A stretch of DNA of 64,000 bases from Lutjanus erythropterus. Lineage: Eukaryota > Chordata > Actinopteri > Lutjaniformes > Lutjanidae. Under the pieces are notes generated by a model. The model did no database searches, was not told the origin of the DNA, and worked only from the letters and a program-made list of their open reading frames with translations. The position numbers and the translations under genes were made by a program. Shown here one piece after another: positions 1-12,923 of the stretch. How positions within the stretch are numbered: the first letter of the stretch is position 1; each line of letters begins with the position of its first letter. The stretch lies in contig CM034600.1 in the NCBI GenBank assembly GCA_020091685.1, positions 40,106,320 to 40,170,319 of the forward strand, in the 5' to 3' direction.

Positions 1-2337
1 CCAGGGCCCCATTTCCCAGAGTCTCCTCAGCTCAGTTAAACCCTCTGACAGGTTTAGCTTTAGGAAGGCGGTCTGAACCAGTCATCAGCTGTCCTTTAGT
101 GATGCGCTCCGTTCATCCTGTCACAGTTTTAGCTTTATTAGACCAACATTACGCTTTTCTAATGGACGGTTACAGTATAGTTCACATCCAGGCTAAACAC
201 ACATTACATCACTTCTTAAAATAAACTAAACGTCTCTGTGCAGGAATGTTGTCATTGACCTTTTGTTTGCATGAGAACAAAATCCTGACCTTTCAACATG
301 TCTCAGACTGTCTCACATGTCCACATTCATATTCTGTTTTATATTTTGTAGCCGTATTATTGGTCCTATCATAAGGTCTCGTCTGGCCTCTTAAACAGAT
401 GAAGCAGATGATCTTTAGTCATAGATTCCTTTGCTGTAGTATTAGATTGAGGTAAAATGATTATGGCAACACTTGTTATGTTAAAACATCATGTTTGAGC
501 CTTTACAAGTGATGGATGGATGTGTGCACCGCCACAAAAGACAGCTTACAGTTGATGATGTACCTCTGCAGGTCTTCCTAAGGACTGAGAGAGAGTCTGG
601 GAAACACTGGTAGAACGCTGAGGAACGCTGAGGACGGTCGTGAAACATGAACTGCTATTTTATCTCCAGAAGAATGAAAAATATCAAAAACAGTGTGTGT
701 ATTATCTTCAGTAACCAGGTCATGATGTTGGGAAAGAGAAACATGCTTTAGAGATTTTCACATTTATTTCCATTAAACTGTAAATACAGCAGACGATATC
801 TGCAAAACAGATGTTGGTCATAAATAATAAACCAAATGTTGACCTGATGATGGTGTTAGATGAGGATCAATAAAGTTTTTACAGGTCTGAACCACATTTC
901 CCACAATCCATCACTGAGACGTTTCAGTCTGAACAAAATCTTCTGCTGATTAAAAACCTTTTTACAGGAACCTGAAACTTCAAACTGACTTTAAATTCGA
1001 CACCTTGTGTCTTTGTTCTTTGTTTTTTTTTTTCAAAGAGAACAGTTTATCTGTCCCATCCTGTCCGTCCGTCTCTCCATCTGTCCGTCCGTCCGTCTCT
1101 GTCTCTCTGTGCACTAATGGAGCTGCTGTGGTTCCATTGTTGTGTTGCCAAGTTGCTGTTGGGAAACGTTCCTGTGACGTACTCGTTATTGGTCGAGCTC
1201 CAAACTGCTGAGCCAGCAGCTCCTCATCTGTCTGTCTCTGTATCTGTCTCTCTGTCTGTCTCTGTATCTGCCTGTCTCTCTGTCTGAATCTGTCTCATTG
1301 TCAGTCACATGATCAGGTACAAATAATAGTCAGTATATATTTTTTTTTGTTAAGATTGTCTTTTCCTGCGTGTCCTCCATCTCCTGCAGCAGACGGGACA
1401 GGTTAGGACAGGTCAGGACAGGTCAGGACAGAGATGAGAGGAGTCCCTGCTTCATGTCCTCACAGCTGGACATGATTTGGACCAATTATCTCAAATTCAG
1501 ACTGATTTCCTGTTTGATAAATATGAGATCAGAAAATGTTTCTATTTTGTTGATCATCAATCCATCAATTCAATTTTATTTATACAAAATCACAAATCAC
1601 ACTTTGCCTCAGAGGACTTTACAGTCAGTTCAGTGTGACACTTCCTGTCCTGTAAACCCTCTGAAGAGTGAAAAAAAAACTTTCAGGAGTATTTATAGTT
1701 GTTCAGAATCACACTGAAAAACTAAATGCTCACATTAATTTATTGGAATAAGTAACTTATTGTTTTTTATTCTTAATATTACTCAGTTCTGTCCTGTAAA
1801 AAGAAAAGTTGAGAAAACTCATAATTTGAAGGCAGTTGGCTTCACTAGATTTTCGAGTTTTGAATCAAACTAAAAAATGTTCTAAAAGTTTTGCTGACCA
1901 TAGTGCCAAATGGTTTGGCCACGCCCATTCCACAAAAGCCTTGGTGGCTGCTTCACGGGCCGCCGGCGCCGGGGTGCAGGGACCCGTCCAGTGCTGCATA
2001 CAGCTTTAATTTTGTTTAGTTTTTCCTTTTTCTGGTTCAGATGACAGCCTGCCAGAACTTCCTGTAACTGGCCTGAAGGTCTGAACCATCCCAAAAATTA
2101 TTTTCACACTACAAACAAACTGAACCATCCTTCTATTTGATCTGGACTGAGACCGTCTCTATCGGTTGGACCAGGGTTTGGCTTTTCGGTCCAGGGAAGG
2201 TTTCACACCTTTTTAAATTCTGGTTTGGGTCAAAGTGTGAAGGATCATCTGTCTCTATCCTCACCACTCTGTCTGAATCTGAATCTTTCTTTCTTCCACT
2301 TTCTCTTCTCTCCATCACTGTGAAGCTATCGACTGTC

Positions 2338-2393
<56 letters not shown>

Positions 2394-2397
2394 TCAC
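1..2397 (-). other. kcnd1: kcnd1 intron 5, partial
   Basis: Sequence between the exon 5 donor and the left edge. I looked on the minus strand for the next expected exon (the family motif HHHLLHCLEKTT) and did not find it, so this is read as intron. It contains the (AC)26 tract, short GTCC/GTCT-rich stretches near 1059-1110 and 1222-1290, a GACAGGTCAG short repeat at about 1397-1430, a fragment of a TGTAAAAA/GTTGAG-type dispersed repeat at about 1790-1880, and a GC-rich patch at 1945-2000. Confidence 0.8.
2341..2392. repeat. (GT)26 microsatellite abutting exon 5 donor
   Basis: Uninterrupted GT on the plus strand. In the kcnd1 transcript it reads (AC)26 and begins at position +6 of the intron 5 donor. 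CA-rich tracts downstream of donors are known binding sites for hnRNP L. It is complementary to the tract at 2527-2585. Confidence 0.98.
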
Positions 2398-2481
2398 CCC
2401 GAGTGATCGGTCTTCTTTGTACTGGAGGAAGGCGTTGGCTGTTCCTTTCTTCGCCATGCGGATCCGAGCCAAACGCACTTT
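2398..2481 (-). CDS. kcnd1: kcnd1 coding exon 5: C-tail segment
   Basis: Residues 427-454, KVRLARIRMAKKGTA to FLQYKEDRSLG. KVRLARIR and NAFLQYK match mammalian Kv4.1 (Kv4.2 and Kv4.3 read KARLARIR and NAYM/NAYL). This is cytoplasmic tail just past S6; in Kv4.3 the neighbouring part of the tail is where a 19-residue alternative exon is inserted. The exon is 84 nt and phase 0 at both ends, so skipping would remove 28 residues without a frameshift. The acceptor is TCTGTCCGACAG and the donor GGG before GTGAG, which passes directly into (AC)26 at position +6. A (TG)29 tract sits 45 nt upstream. The 3' boundary is inferred from the donor and from the loss of similarity; the frame itself stays open into the repeat as alternating His and Thr. 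Confidence 0.92.
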
Positions 2482-3545
<1,064 letters not shown>

Positions 3546-3770
3546 TCACATCATCAGTCAACCTCTCAAACATTCAGTTCTGATGGGATATGTGGTCCCA
3601 CCGACATGTTCTGGGTCGGGTCGGAGGAGTCCACACAGTCGGACGCTAAAGGAAGGCGGGCGCCAAGCAGCACAGGAAGCAGCCTGATCAGATGTCCAAA
3701 GACATGAAGCACCACTGGTTTGTCTGAGGACGCAAATCCCTTCTAATCCAGAATGTGACCCATGGAAGTT

Positions 3771-3807
3771 CATTCATTCATTCATTCATTCATTCATTCA
3801 TTCATTC
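3771..3807. repeat. (CATT)9 microsatellite
   Basis: Tandem CATT on the plus strand, about 240 bp into the 3' end of intron 3. Confidence 0.97.
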
Positions 3808-4524
3808 CAGCTGTCCATTGAAGGACGACCCTTCAGTCTGAAGTCTGAAGCTACAGACGGAGCTCATGGAAGAAAAAAACTGATCCAACACTGATCCAAA
3901 ATACAAACATGAATTGATTCAAATGTCTAAATTTATCCAACAGATCGACCTCTAACTTCACCCTGTCATCAGCAGCTGCATCAAACTCTCATTTACAGTT
4001 TGTCTCATTCATTTCAGCTCAATTCTCAAATTACGTTTTTCAAAATATTAAGTTCAGTTCTCAGAACTTAGTTTAGTTTCTGGTTCACAACAAACTAATT
4101 TCTCATTAATTCAAGGTACTTGCACATGTTTTGGCTCATGTGTGCAAAAGAGTCATTACAGATGGTAATATAATCACCCGCCCAAACTCACTTTATCACC
4201 TCTTGAATGAAACAAATAAATTCACTATAGAAACTATAGAAATGTGGACGAGGACAGGCTGAAGTGTGTGTATCATTTTTCTGTGTACCACAGATAGAAA
4301 TTTGACTTTTACCTGCTGATGAAATCTGAGTGTGAAAACAACAACATTCAGCTGGATAAACCTGACACTGATGAAAAGTACAGCCAACAAAAACAAGAAC
4401 AAAACACACACAGAGACTGAACATGCAGGGTCGACTGTCTCATTCTGCTGCCACTGGACTGTTTTGAAGCATGAATTCAGTGTTTTGGGTGAGTAACAAC
4501 ATTTTGCAAACATGCAACAGAGTT

Positions 4525-5277
4525 TTAAAGGAGAAGTGTGTGATTTCCAGCGGCATCCAGCGTTCAAACCTTAGACTGCAACTAAGAGGATTTACCCCGA
4601 CACCGCCCCTCTCTCACCATGAGTACGGTGGCCGTCAGCGGACAAAATGGCGAGCGAAAGCTATCTCACAACAAACTACAATTATGTGTGTAGGATGAAT
4701 TACCTGTCCAGCAGAAAACAGGCAACCTCGGCGTCACTGTGAAAACGTTTGTCCTCCATCAGCGATTTCCATCGTGTAAACGCTATGCCGATGTTGATTC
4801 GTGTTTTTGCCGTTTCCTGTCATGCTTGCGTTTCTTTCTTTGCGTCTCCGCTTCTTGGATGACGGGGATTCACTGTCCGCTGCTTTTTGTTCTGGTACAG
4901 TGTATGTATGATCCTCCATTTGTCCAAACTGTGCCAGTCAAGGTTCACAACGCTAAATGATCTGCCAGCAATCACCCGCGTCTATCCTCCCCGTCTACTT
5001 CCGTGTTTACGCTGCGGCGTCTACGTAAGGTCGCCATGGGCTTCCCAAGACTCACTGTTAGTGCAGTTTGTCCGCTCTGTGCTGCCGTAGACGGCGCAGG
5101 ATGATGATCTCGTATGTCGACCCGACAGTATGTAACTATAAATGGCTATTTCTAAAGTAACGGGAACATATAGATTATGAGTTTACGTTGATTGATAATA
5201 ATAAATAACATACTTATATATAATATATCTCGTTTATGTACATAAATTCCTGTAAATATTACACACTGGTCCTTTAA
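4525..5277. mobile_element. non-autonomous DNA transposon with TIRs, flanked by TTAA
   Basis: The left end TTAAAGGAGAAGTGTGTGATT and the right end, read in reverse, TTAAAGGACCAGTGTGTAAT, are ~20-bp imperfect inverted repeats. Both outer ends carry TTAA, as expected for a piggyBac-type TTAA target, although other superfamilies with short AT targets cannot be excluded. The layout (AAAGGRxCAGTGTGT start, GTGGCCGTCAGCGG interior, TTACACACTGGTCCTTTAA end) is that of a widespread teleost repeat known to me from many fish introns. The interior (753 bp total) is CpG-rich and has no transposase, so it would need a partner element to move. Confidence 0.8.
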
Positions 5278-5490
5278 CGTCTGATAAAACAGTCGTGTTG
5301 ACTCCATCTCAAGTCACAAATATGTTTAAAACAAATGAGTCAAAAATATTCAGAAAAACTGTAAAAGTTTCCCAGCTAAAGCTGCAGGGCTGCATCCAAC
5401 TGTGACTTAATGTCAGCTTGTTTATGGTTTATTTAATTATTAAAACAATATTCTGTGTAAAACAACATTTATTTTATATTTCAGAAGAAG

Positions 5491-5492
<2 letters not shown>

Positions 5493-5574
<82 letters not shown>

Positions 5575-5585
5575 CAGATAGATAG
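5493..5585. repeat. (GATA)23 microsatellite
   Basis: Tandem GATA with a single GACA variant near 5573. Confidence 0.97.
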
Positions 5586-5640
5586 AAAAAGCTGATCTCT
5601 GTGAAGTTGTAAATGCTGTACAAGATATTACTGTCTCACA

Positions 5641-5663
5641 GCACACACACACACACGCACGCA

Positions 5664-5695
<32 letters not shown>

Positions 5696-5704
5696 CACAC
5701 ACAC
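5641..5704. repeat. compound (CA)n-(CGCA)n-(CA)n array
   Basis: CA repeats flank six CGCA units. CpG-containing variants sit in the centre, a usual sign of local spread of one point change. Confidence 0.95.
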
Positions 5705-6734
5705 AGACAGACACACAGGTTTTTGGTTGTTGGCTCATGCGGCCTTCACCTTTCATTGTACAGAGCCATAAATCACAGGTAGTGAGACGAGGAAGAGGAG
5801 GAGGAGGAGGAGATTAGAGAGTGGGCAGGAGGCCAGGACGGTTTGTATGATTCTGTTCAGACACACAGAGGAGAGAAAAACACTTCACACTGATCTACAT
5901 GTTACTGAACACAAACCAGACAACTCACCGTCTAACTGTGACGGTTCATTTTGTGATGAAGACTTTTTGTTTTCTCCAGATAATTTTATTTTTATTTAAA
6001 AAAATAAAAAAATAAAAATAAAAATAATTGCAGGCGCAGCAGCTCTCTGTGTCCGTAGTTTTAACTCTCCTTCTGATTAAATGTCAGGATTACTTTTCCA
6101 CTTTCCTCGAACGACGTCCGTCTCCGCTGTGGAATTAAAGTCTTTATATTCAAATATGCAAATGATTTCAGGCCGTACAGTAAATCAGATATCCAGGTAA
6201 TGAGCTGCAGCTCTGTGCTCGTGTACCTGCTGCAGTGGATTATGTCGGAGTCCTTCAGAGAATAAGGCCACGACCTCGTCTGCCGTGTTAAAGCTCGTAT
6301 CTGAGAGCTAATTCTCTTTTTTTTAAAAGCTAATTTCAAAGTTGCACACCGTCGCCCTGTGAACACGTGTTTCATCTTCAATCTGCAGTCAAATAAAGCC
6401 AGACGTTACAGTTGATACTGTAGTTCTTCTTCTCCAAAAATAAGTTCTCATTTTAAACCTTTGCAAACATTTATAAACATTATGCATGAAATTTTATACA
6501 TTTATTTATAGAGGTTATTCTGTCTGATCCAAATCCTCCATAACCTCACTTTACATTTTATATTTACATTTATATTCTGAATAAAATCACAGAAAGTGTT
6601 ATTTTGCAAACGAACCATCCTAAATTTGACCCTGTGCATCATCAGCAAAACTCCAGAAACGTTAAAGGCCAGAGAAATGAATGCAAACCACCAGTGACAT
6701 GACATAATATACTGACTATAAGACCGATAATGAA

Positions 6735-6925
6735 GAATGAATTAACCAACGATTATGTTTATTACTTTCTCTTTTAACAAGTAATTGTTTGGTCTATAAA
6801 ATATAAGAAAATAATTAAAATATGTCCCAAGAACCCAAGATCTTAGAAAACAACAAATATTCACATTTGAGAGGCTGGAAACAGAACATGTGGCTGTTTT
6901 TTCTTAAAAGAATTACTTACAATGA
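6735..6925 (-). mobile_element. dispersed repeat, family with AATATTTTCTGGTTTCTTT core
   Basis: Read in reverse, this shares with 14083-14290 and 38740-39010 the order: homeodomain-like ATTA/ATCGATTA words, TCTCAAATGTGAATATTT, then further on TTTTATAGACCAAAC. This is a common vertebrate/teleost interspersed repeat by my recollection. Class uncertain. Confidence 0.5.
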
Positions 6926-8114
6926 TCAATCGTTATCAAAACCCGATTCTTGCTTTTCAATTATTAACTAATTGCAGACAGGCAGCTCCTTTAGAAATCA
7001 AAGATGAAAATGACTGCGCTGTATTTTTGACAAATTTCTATTCGCAAAAAACTCTAATCAGCTTCCAGGATTTTATTGTGAAAGCCTCCGACAGAACCTT
7101 TGACCCCACATCCTGCTAAACAACAGAACGTCACTGTTTGATCTGACAGTGAAACTGATGACATGAAGACAAAACTATCTGCTGGTAAACACCAAATTGT
7201 GAGACAATACATCATCAAAGGCCAAATGAGAAATTTGGAAGAAGTTTGGCGCCAGCTGTCAGTGACTTTGGGTTGTGGGATTTATACTAACATTTGCGGG
7301 CGGGTGCGGATTTAACTTGGAGATAAATGCGGATAACGGGTCAGGTCTGATACTCAGCTTTGCGGGTGCAGTTTTGCAAAACTGGACCCATGCCGTACTC
7401 TTTGCACGCCCATCTGCAAACCAATCAGGACCTGAGCATGTCACGTAGAGTTCTTCAGCATGCATATCTGAAACAGGAAACCAGAACTAACAGATTACAT
7501 GCAACACAAACATCACTGTTGGTTCCAACCCTCAGCTGTGAAAAGGCTGACTGTAATTCCCATCCTGAGAGAGTGTATCCTGACAGTAATCTGCTGAATG
7601 AGTGTGTTTGGATCTGTGGGAGCTCAGAGTCAGTCTCCGTGTGATGACAGCACTCAGGTCAGTTTTACTGGACCTCCAGCGTCCTCAGCAGGGAGCGATA
7701 TTGGCAGCTGGGAGCCGATCAATGCAGATAACAGAGAGGGCCGAGTGGAGCAGAAGTCTTCTGTATTTGTTGGCAAAAAGTGCTCGGAAGAATCGAAGGA
7801 CATGTCAGACTGTGGCCAAACAGCCGGGATGAATCTGTGCTCACGAACTGAATCCACCACGAACATCAACTGGACCTAAATCTGGATCCTGACATGTTTT
7901 ACTTTGGTTAATTATTTTCCAAATTCTTTTCTAGGCTTCAAGAAGGCTCGGCTTGTTAAATGAGTGGAAATTATGACATGAGCAGAATTTCATGGGCATA
8001 AACGATGAGAAACTTAAATTTCAAACCACAAATATACATTTCAAAGATAAAGTTTGATAAAGTCAGAAAATCAGAGAAATTCACCAAAACTGGATTATAA
8101 GCATTGGTCTAAAT

Positions 8115-8485
8115 CAGTCTGGTTTAGTGGCTAAAACTGTCAGCTAATGTCAGTTAATTTGGTGGTTAAGTGCTAAACAGAAATGTTTCGCATTCAGGTT
8201 AGCTAATGTGCCAGTTGGATGGCTAAAAGAGTTGGGTTTAGGTTAGCAGGATCAGTTCTCTCTCGTTCAGGTTAGCCAACAGGTCAGTTTGACATGTAAA
8301 ACAGCTGACTATAGGTTGGCTAACTGGTCAGGTTAATCAATGAATATATTCAGCTGATAAAACTATTTTGGAAGAGATTAGTCAACAGGTCATTACCAAA
8401 GAACTGAGCGGTCAGTTTCGCAGCTAAAGCAGTTGGGCTCAGGGTTAGCTAACAGTTCAGTTTAGCAGTCTTTAACCATGCTAAC
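8115..8485. repeat. degenerate ~46-bp minisatellite, array 1
   Basis: Diverged copies of GGTTAGCTAACAGGTCAGTT followed by TAGCAGCTAAAACAGCTGGG. Spacing is about 45-48 bp and no two copies are identical. Confidence 0.75.
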
Positions 8486-8853
8486 AGGTTTGTTTGAGAA
8501 AATATTGCTTATATGCAACATCAGCCGACTCAGGAGTTCCTTATTTAGAACTTTCCATATGCAGAAGAAGACGGTGTAAAGTTCAGGGCAGTGACCCAAA
8601 CGAAGGACAAAATCATAAACATGATAACTCCTACACCTCGTGGTTCTACAGAATCAGCTGCAGACAGCGAGCACAGCTCAGACTGTAAATGTAAATGAAC
8701 GAAGCTGTGATGGGCAGACAGCCGACTGGAGCATCTGCCAGCTGTTAACTCACACAGAACAGCTGGAACATCAGCCTCATTAGCCTGCAGTTTATGGACC
8801 TTGTGCTTCACAGGTTGTAAAGTTCCACTGTGACTTTTGGAGGAAGAAGAAAC

Positions 8854-8856
<3 letters not shown>

Positions 8857-8921
<65 letters not shown>
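8857..8921. repeat. (AC)32 microsatellite
   Basis: Uninterrupted AC on the plus strand between the two degenerate minisatellite arrays. Confidence 0.98.
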
Positions 8922-8924
<3 letters not shown>

Positions 8925-9371
8925 TGCTGAACTGCATTCACCAGGTAACACCACCTGATGAACAGCATCGTTATTATTTCATTATTATCATTTCATCTTA
9001 ATTGATTTAAATTTTGTAGTTCCCTTCTTACTGAACAAGTTAAGTTACTTGAAAATGACACTATTTCCTAGGTCCAAACTTGGTTATTCATGACTTTTTC
9101 CAAAATTATCAGCGAAATGTGGAAATTCAGGAATTGTTGTGACCACAGCTGTGCTTCATGGGAACATGATTTCTGAGCCACAATATTAAATATGTCCAAA
9201 CAAAGTAGGCTAAGTATTGTCAAATTCACAGAACGAGATTTGAAGAAATAATAATAATAATAATAAAAACTTTTACTTTTGTCTTAAAAAAAAAAAAAAA
9301 AGCTTAAACTGCTCTGGGTTGCTAACATTTCACTGTAGCACCTGCACCTGGGGATCAAATGAGTCCACTTT

Positions 9372-9740
9372 AGCAGCTGGAACACTTCTGTTCAGGTTCA
9401 CAAACAGCTCAGTTTAGCAGCTAAAACAGCTGGGTTCTGGTTACAGTGAAAAGCCTTTGGTTCAAGTGAGCTAACGCATGAGTTTATCGGCTAATCAGCT
9501 GGGTTCTGGCTAGCTAACTGGTAAGATTAGCAGCTAAAACACTGGGGTTCAAGTTAGCTAACACGTGAGTTTATCATCTAAAACAGCTGGATTCTGGTTA
9601 GCTAACACATACGGTTAGCAGCTAAAAGGTTCTGGTTTCCAAATCGGTCAGTTTAACATGCACTTAAAAAGTTAACAGGCTAAAATACTTCAGTTCAGTT
9701 TAGGTAAACTAACACATCAGATTAGTGGTCAGAAAAGTTG
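9372..9740. repeat. degenerate ~46-bp minisatellite, array 2
   Basis: Same unit as 8115-8485 and in the same orientation, with GCAGCTAAAACAGCTGGGTT and GGTTAGCTAACACATGAGTT type copies. The two arrays are separated by about 0.9 kb that includes a (CA)n array. Confidence 0.75.
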
Positions 9741-9879
9741 GGCTTAGCTTTACGTTCTCATTTATCAATAAATTGATTAGTAACTTAAGCCTAATTAGAT
9801 GTTATGTATTACAGGTTAATTGTATTTAATAAAACAGAACTGCAAAAGAACAAATGAACTAAAAAACAAAGTTGTCCTT

Positions 9880-9990
9880 TAATAATAAAGGATAACAATA
9901 AAAATAAAGGATAACAATAATAATAAAGGATAATAATAATAAAGGATAACAATAATAATAAAGGATAATAATAATAATAATAACAAAGGA
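9880..9990. repeat. AATAAAGGATAAC-type tandem array
   Basis: Seven or so copies of (AAT)nAAAGGATAAC with variable AAT number. The reverse strand reads as Tyr/Leu-rich frames only. Confidence 0.85.
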
Positions 9991-11473
9991 TAATCCTTGC
10001 AGTTACAAACAAAGCTGAGTGGAAACACTGAATATAATAAGCTTCCTAAAGGTTATATTTACTGCAGAATTGTTCTATTGTTTAGGATTATATTGAACAG
10101 GTTATTTTGTCCACCTGTGTGTGTCCCTGTCAGTCTCATCGATCCTATAATAGCTCAGCTCCCAGCGGACAGGAGGGTCTAACCTACATCGAACACTCGT
10201 GACCTGACACCATCAGAGACGACCTTAAACTGAAAACCTTAAACTGGAGTTAAGAGGTTTTTCACACCTTGAGGACCAAAAAGGTCATAATTCACTTTTC
10301 TCTCTTTGCCCGTTAACGTTCAGTCAGGTGACCCTGGCCTTTGCATGCTGACATCAATAACCATGACGACCAAAGTCAGCCATCTTTGGTCAGGGAGCTT
10401 CCCAGAGTTAAGTGGCTCAGAGAAAGGCACATTAGCAGAGAGAAGCCATAATTATTGATCAAAGGAACACCTGCTTGTTCTCTGTGTTCTCCAGATGAGA
10501 AGATGTCAGTTTCATTTATCATCGTCCAGTACAAAGAGGTTCCCCGGCCCAACATCCCGAAAACACAAACACCCATTGTTCCGAAAATACCAGCCTGGTA
10601 TCATGTACGCAACTTAACTGACATCATTTATGTACTTATTTTAACCCAAGGCCAAACAGAAGCAAGACAGAACGTAAAACTGAAGTCGACACTGACACAC
10701 AGTAAAAATAAGACAGGACAGGAAGACAAACAAACAGAAATAAAAACATGACAATAAGAATAAATAAATTAAAGTGATAAGAATGCAGGGACGACATCAC
10801 ATGATGTCATCAAATCAATATAAATAAAGATAGAAAAGATAATAAGATGACATCATGTAATGTCAAGAGAAATAAACACAAATAAAAGAAATCAAAGAAT
10901 AAAACTGATTAAAATGATTTAAATGACGACATCACGTAAAAGTAAGTCTGATTTAAAAGATGTGACTGATTCTGCAGGTCGAAGGGTCCTGATGGAGAAA
11001 AGCACAGTCACCTTTAGATTCAAGCCTCGACTTGTCGTCCTCTGAAGGACATTTCTACTGACTGTTTCTGTGCAAAGATAACTGAACCTCGCACTTTCTC
11101 CACCAGAGAGTCTCCCTCTCTGTCTGTTTCAGATTCTTTCATTGGTTTTGTCTTGTTCCGTCTGTGGTCTCTGAGACACACTGATGGATCCACCAGTGAA
11201 TCATCTTTTCTGTGTCTTATTGTTTCATCCACTTAAGTTGAAATCAGTCTTGATGTTTGGAAGATGATGCACTAAGATGCAAAATGTGAAGAGCAGAAAT
11301 ACAGAGATTTGTGTTAAAATGTAAAAGAAACATAAAAGTAAAAAGTTGCAAAATAAAACAAATAAACACTCAAGTAAAGTAGAGATACTTAAGTACAGAA
11401 AAGAAGTAATTGTACTTTGTTACTTTCCACACACTCACTCTCTCTTTCTGCAGCTATAAAGCATTCTGCTCAT

Positions 11474-11474
<1 letters not shown>

Positions 11475-11558
<84 letters not shown>
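11475..11558. repeat. (GT)42 microsatellite
   Basis: Uninterrupted GT. A shorter interrupted GT stretch follows at about 11680-11712. Confidence 0.98.
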
Positions 11559-11560
<2 letters not shown>

Positions 11561-11857
11561 ACTACCAGGGAGCAGTAGTAAATCTGCAGCAGCCTTGAGT
11601 CTACAGCCAAACATTACACGCAATGCACCTTTAATGGACTGTAAATTGGCTTTGATGCTGCTTGCTGTATGTTTGTGTATATATGTGTGTGTGTGTGCGT
11701 GTGTGTGTGTGTTTAAATTAATAATGTGAATTTTTAACTTAAAACTTAAAAACATCTTTAGATTGATTCTGATTCTTCGTCTGTGTGAAGATGAAGGTAA
11801 AAGAAGAAAAGAAGGTCAAGAGTTCAACCAATTACTGCCCAGAATGTCCTGCAGGCA

Positions 11858-11858
<1 letters not shown>

Positions 11859-11920
<62 letters not shown>
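11859..11920. repeat. (CA)31 microsatellite
   Basis: Uninterrupted CA, about 300 bp from the (GT)42 array and in inverse sense, so the two could pair in RNA. Confidence 0.98.
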
Positions 11921-11922
<2 letters not shown>

Positions 11923-12087
11923 GCATGAAGCATGTTCAACCTATTGATGTAACCCCCCACACACGTATCGTATATGAACCATATACACACTGTACACACA
12001 CACACACAATGACGCTGATTTATATTTAACTCATTCAGACAAAAACACTTCATTGATTTATCTTCTTCACTGACCTGAAGAATATTA

Positions 12088-12088
<1 letters not shown>

Positions 12089-12121
<33 letters not shown>
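12089..12121. repeat. (AC)16 microsatellite
   Basis: Uninterrupted AC. Confidence 0.97.
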
Positions 12122-12122
<1 letters not shown>

Positions 12123-12672
12123 CAGTATGATGTATATTCAGACTCTCTACACTACAGTAAACTGTGTTCACTAACAGATTCAAGGATGACGAACCAGAGA
12201 CACTGATCATGTAATAACTGTATAAATAAAGTAATAAAGTAATATAAAATATCATTTTGTTTATTCGTGGGGAGACAAATGATGTTTTGATTCCATTTGA
12301 ACTGTGTCATGAATCACACGTATGATGAAGTCATCAATAAAGAGTTTTACATGTCAGGAACTTCTCTGTTTGTCACAGTTTAGTTTATTTTTGTGTGAAT
12401 CAGCTCAGTGAACTACACACAGGATACATCACCAACATGAGAGTCTCTGTGTCTCTAAGTGTTTTATCAGAGACTCCTGGTCCCATGAAGAGACAGAACA
12501 AGTAGGACCTGTCTGCAAGACCATGTGCAAAAAATATGTTTCTGCCAGAAAGCCCTTTCTTCAGATTTCTGCCACACAGTAGAATCAGTTAGTGAAGTGC
12601 AGGTACATTAAAACTGTACGTGTTTTTATCTTAAACAATATTTTGAACCGTGCCACAACTATACTCTGCCTT

Positions 12673-12923
12673 TTAAAGGTAGAATCAGTAGGATTTGTCT
12701 GAGCTGTTCAGAAACACATCAGAAAGATACCAGGACATCAGCTACAGATGTTTTGTTTTGGTAAAGAATCCTGAGCAACAAAATACTGAGAAAAATAAGG
12801 AAATAGAGAGCTGCAGACACCACACACTTCTACTGGGTCAAAACTGATGATTGAAAGGGATTATGTTTGTTTGACTCTAATCATTGTGTTTCTTTAGGGA
12901 AATGTTGTATATTATGCCTTTAA
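12673..12923. mobile_element. short TIR element (MITE-like)
   Basis: The left end TTAAAGGTAGAATCAGTAGG and the reversed right end TTAAAGGCATAATATACAAC share TTAAAGG and an AT-rich continuation, and both are bounded by TTAA. It resembles fish elements that begin TTAAAGGTGCAATATGTAGG. At 251 bp it has no coding capacity. Confidence 0.5.

Noticed and set aside
1-2397. Next kcnd1 C-terminal exon
   Set aside because: Searched by eye for the HHHLLHCLEKTT coding pattern on the minus strand and found none.
4196-4567. 123-codon minus-strand frame
   Set aside because: Runs from intron into the transposon-like element; no family resemblance.
7295-7360. GCGGGCGGGTGCGG-rich patch as a promoter or CpG island
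   Set aside because: Too short and isolated; resembles repeat-derived sequence, but could not be assigned.
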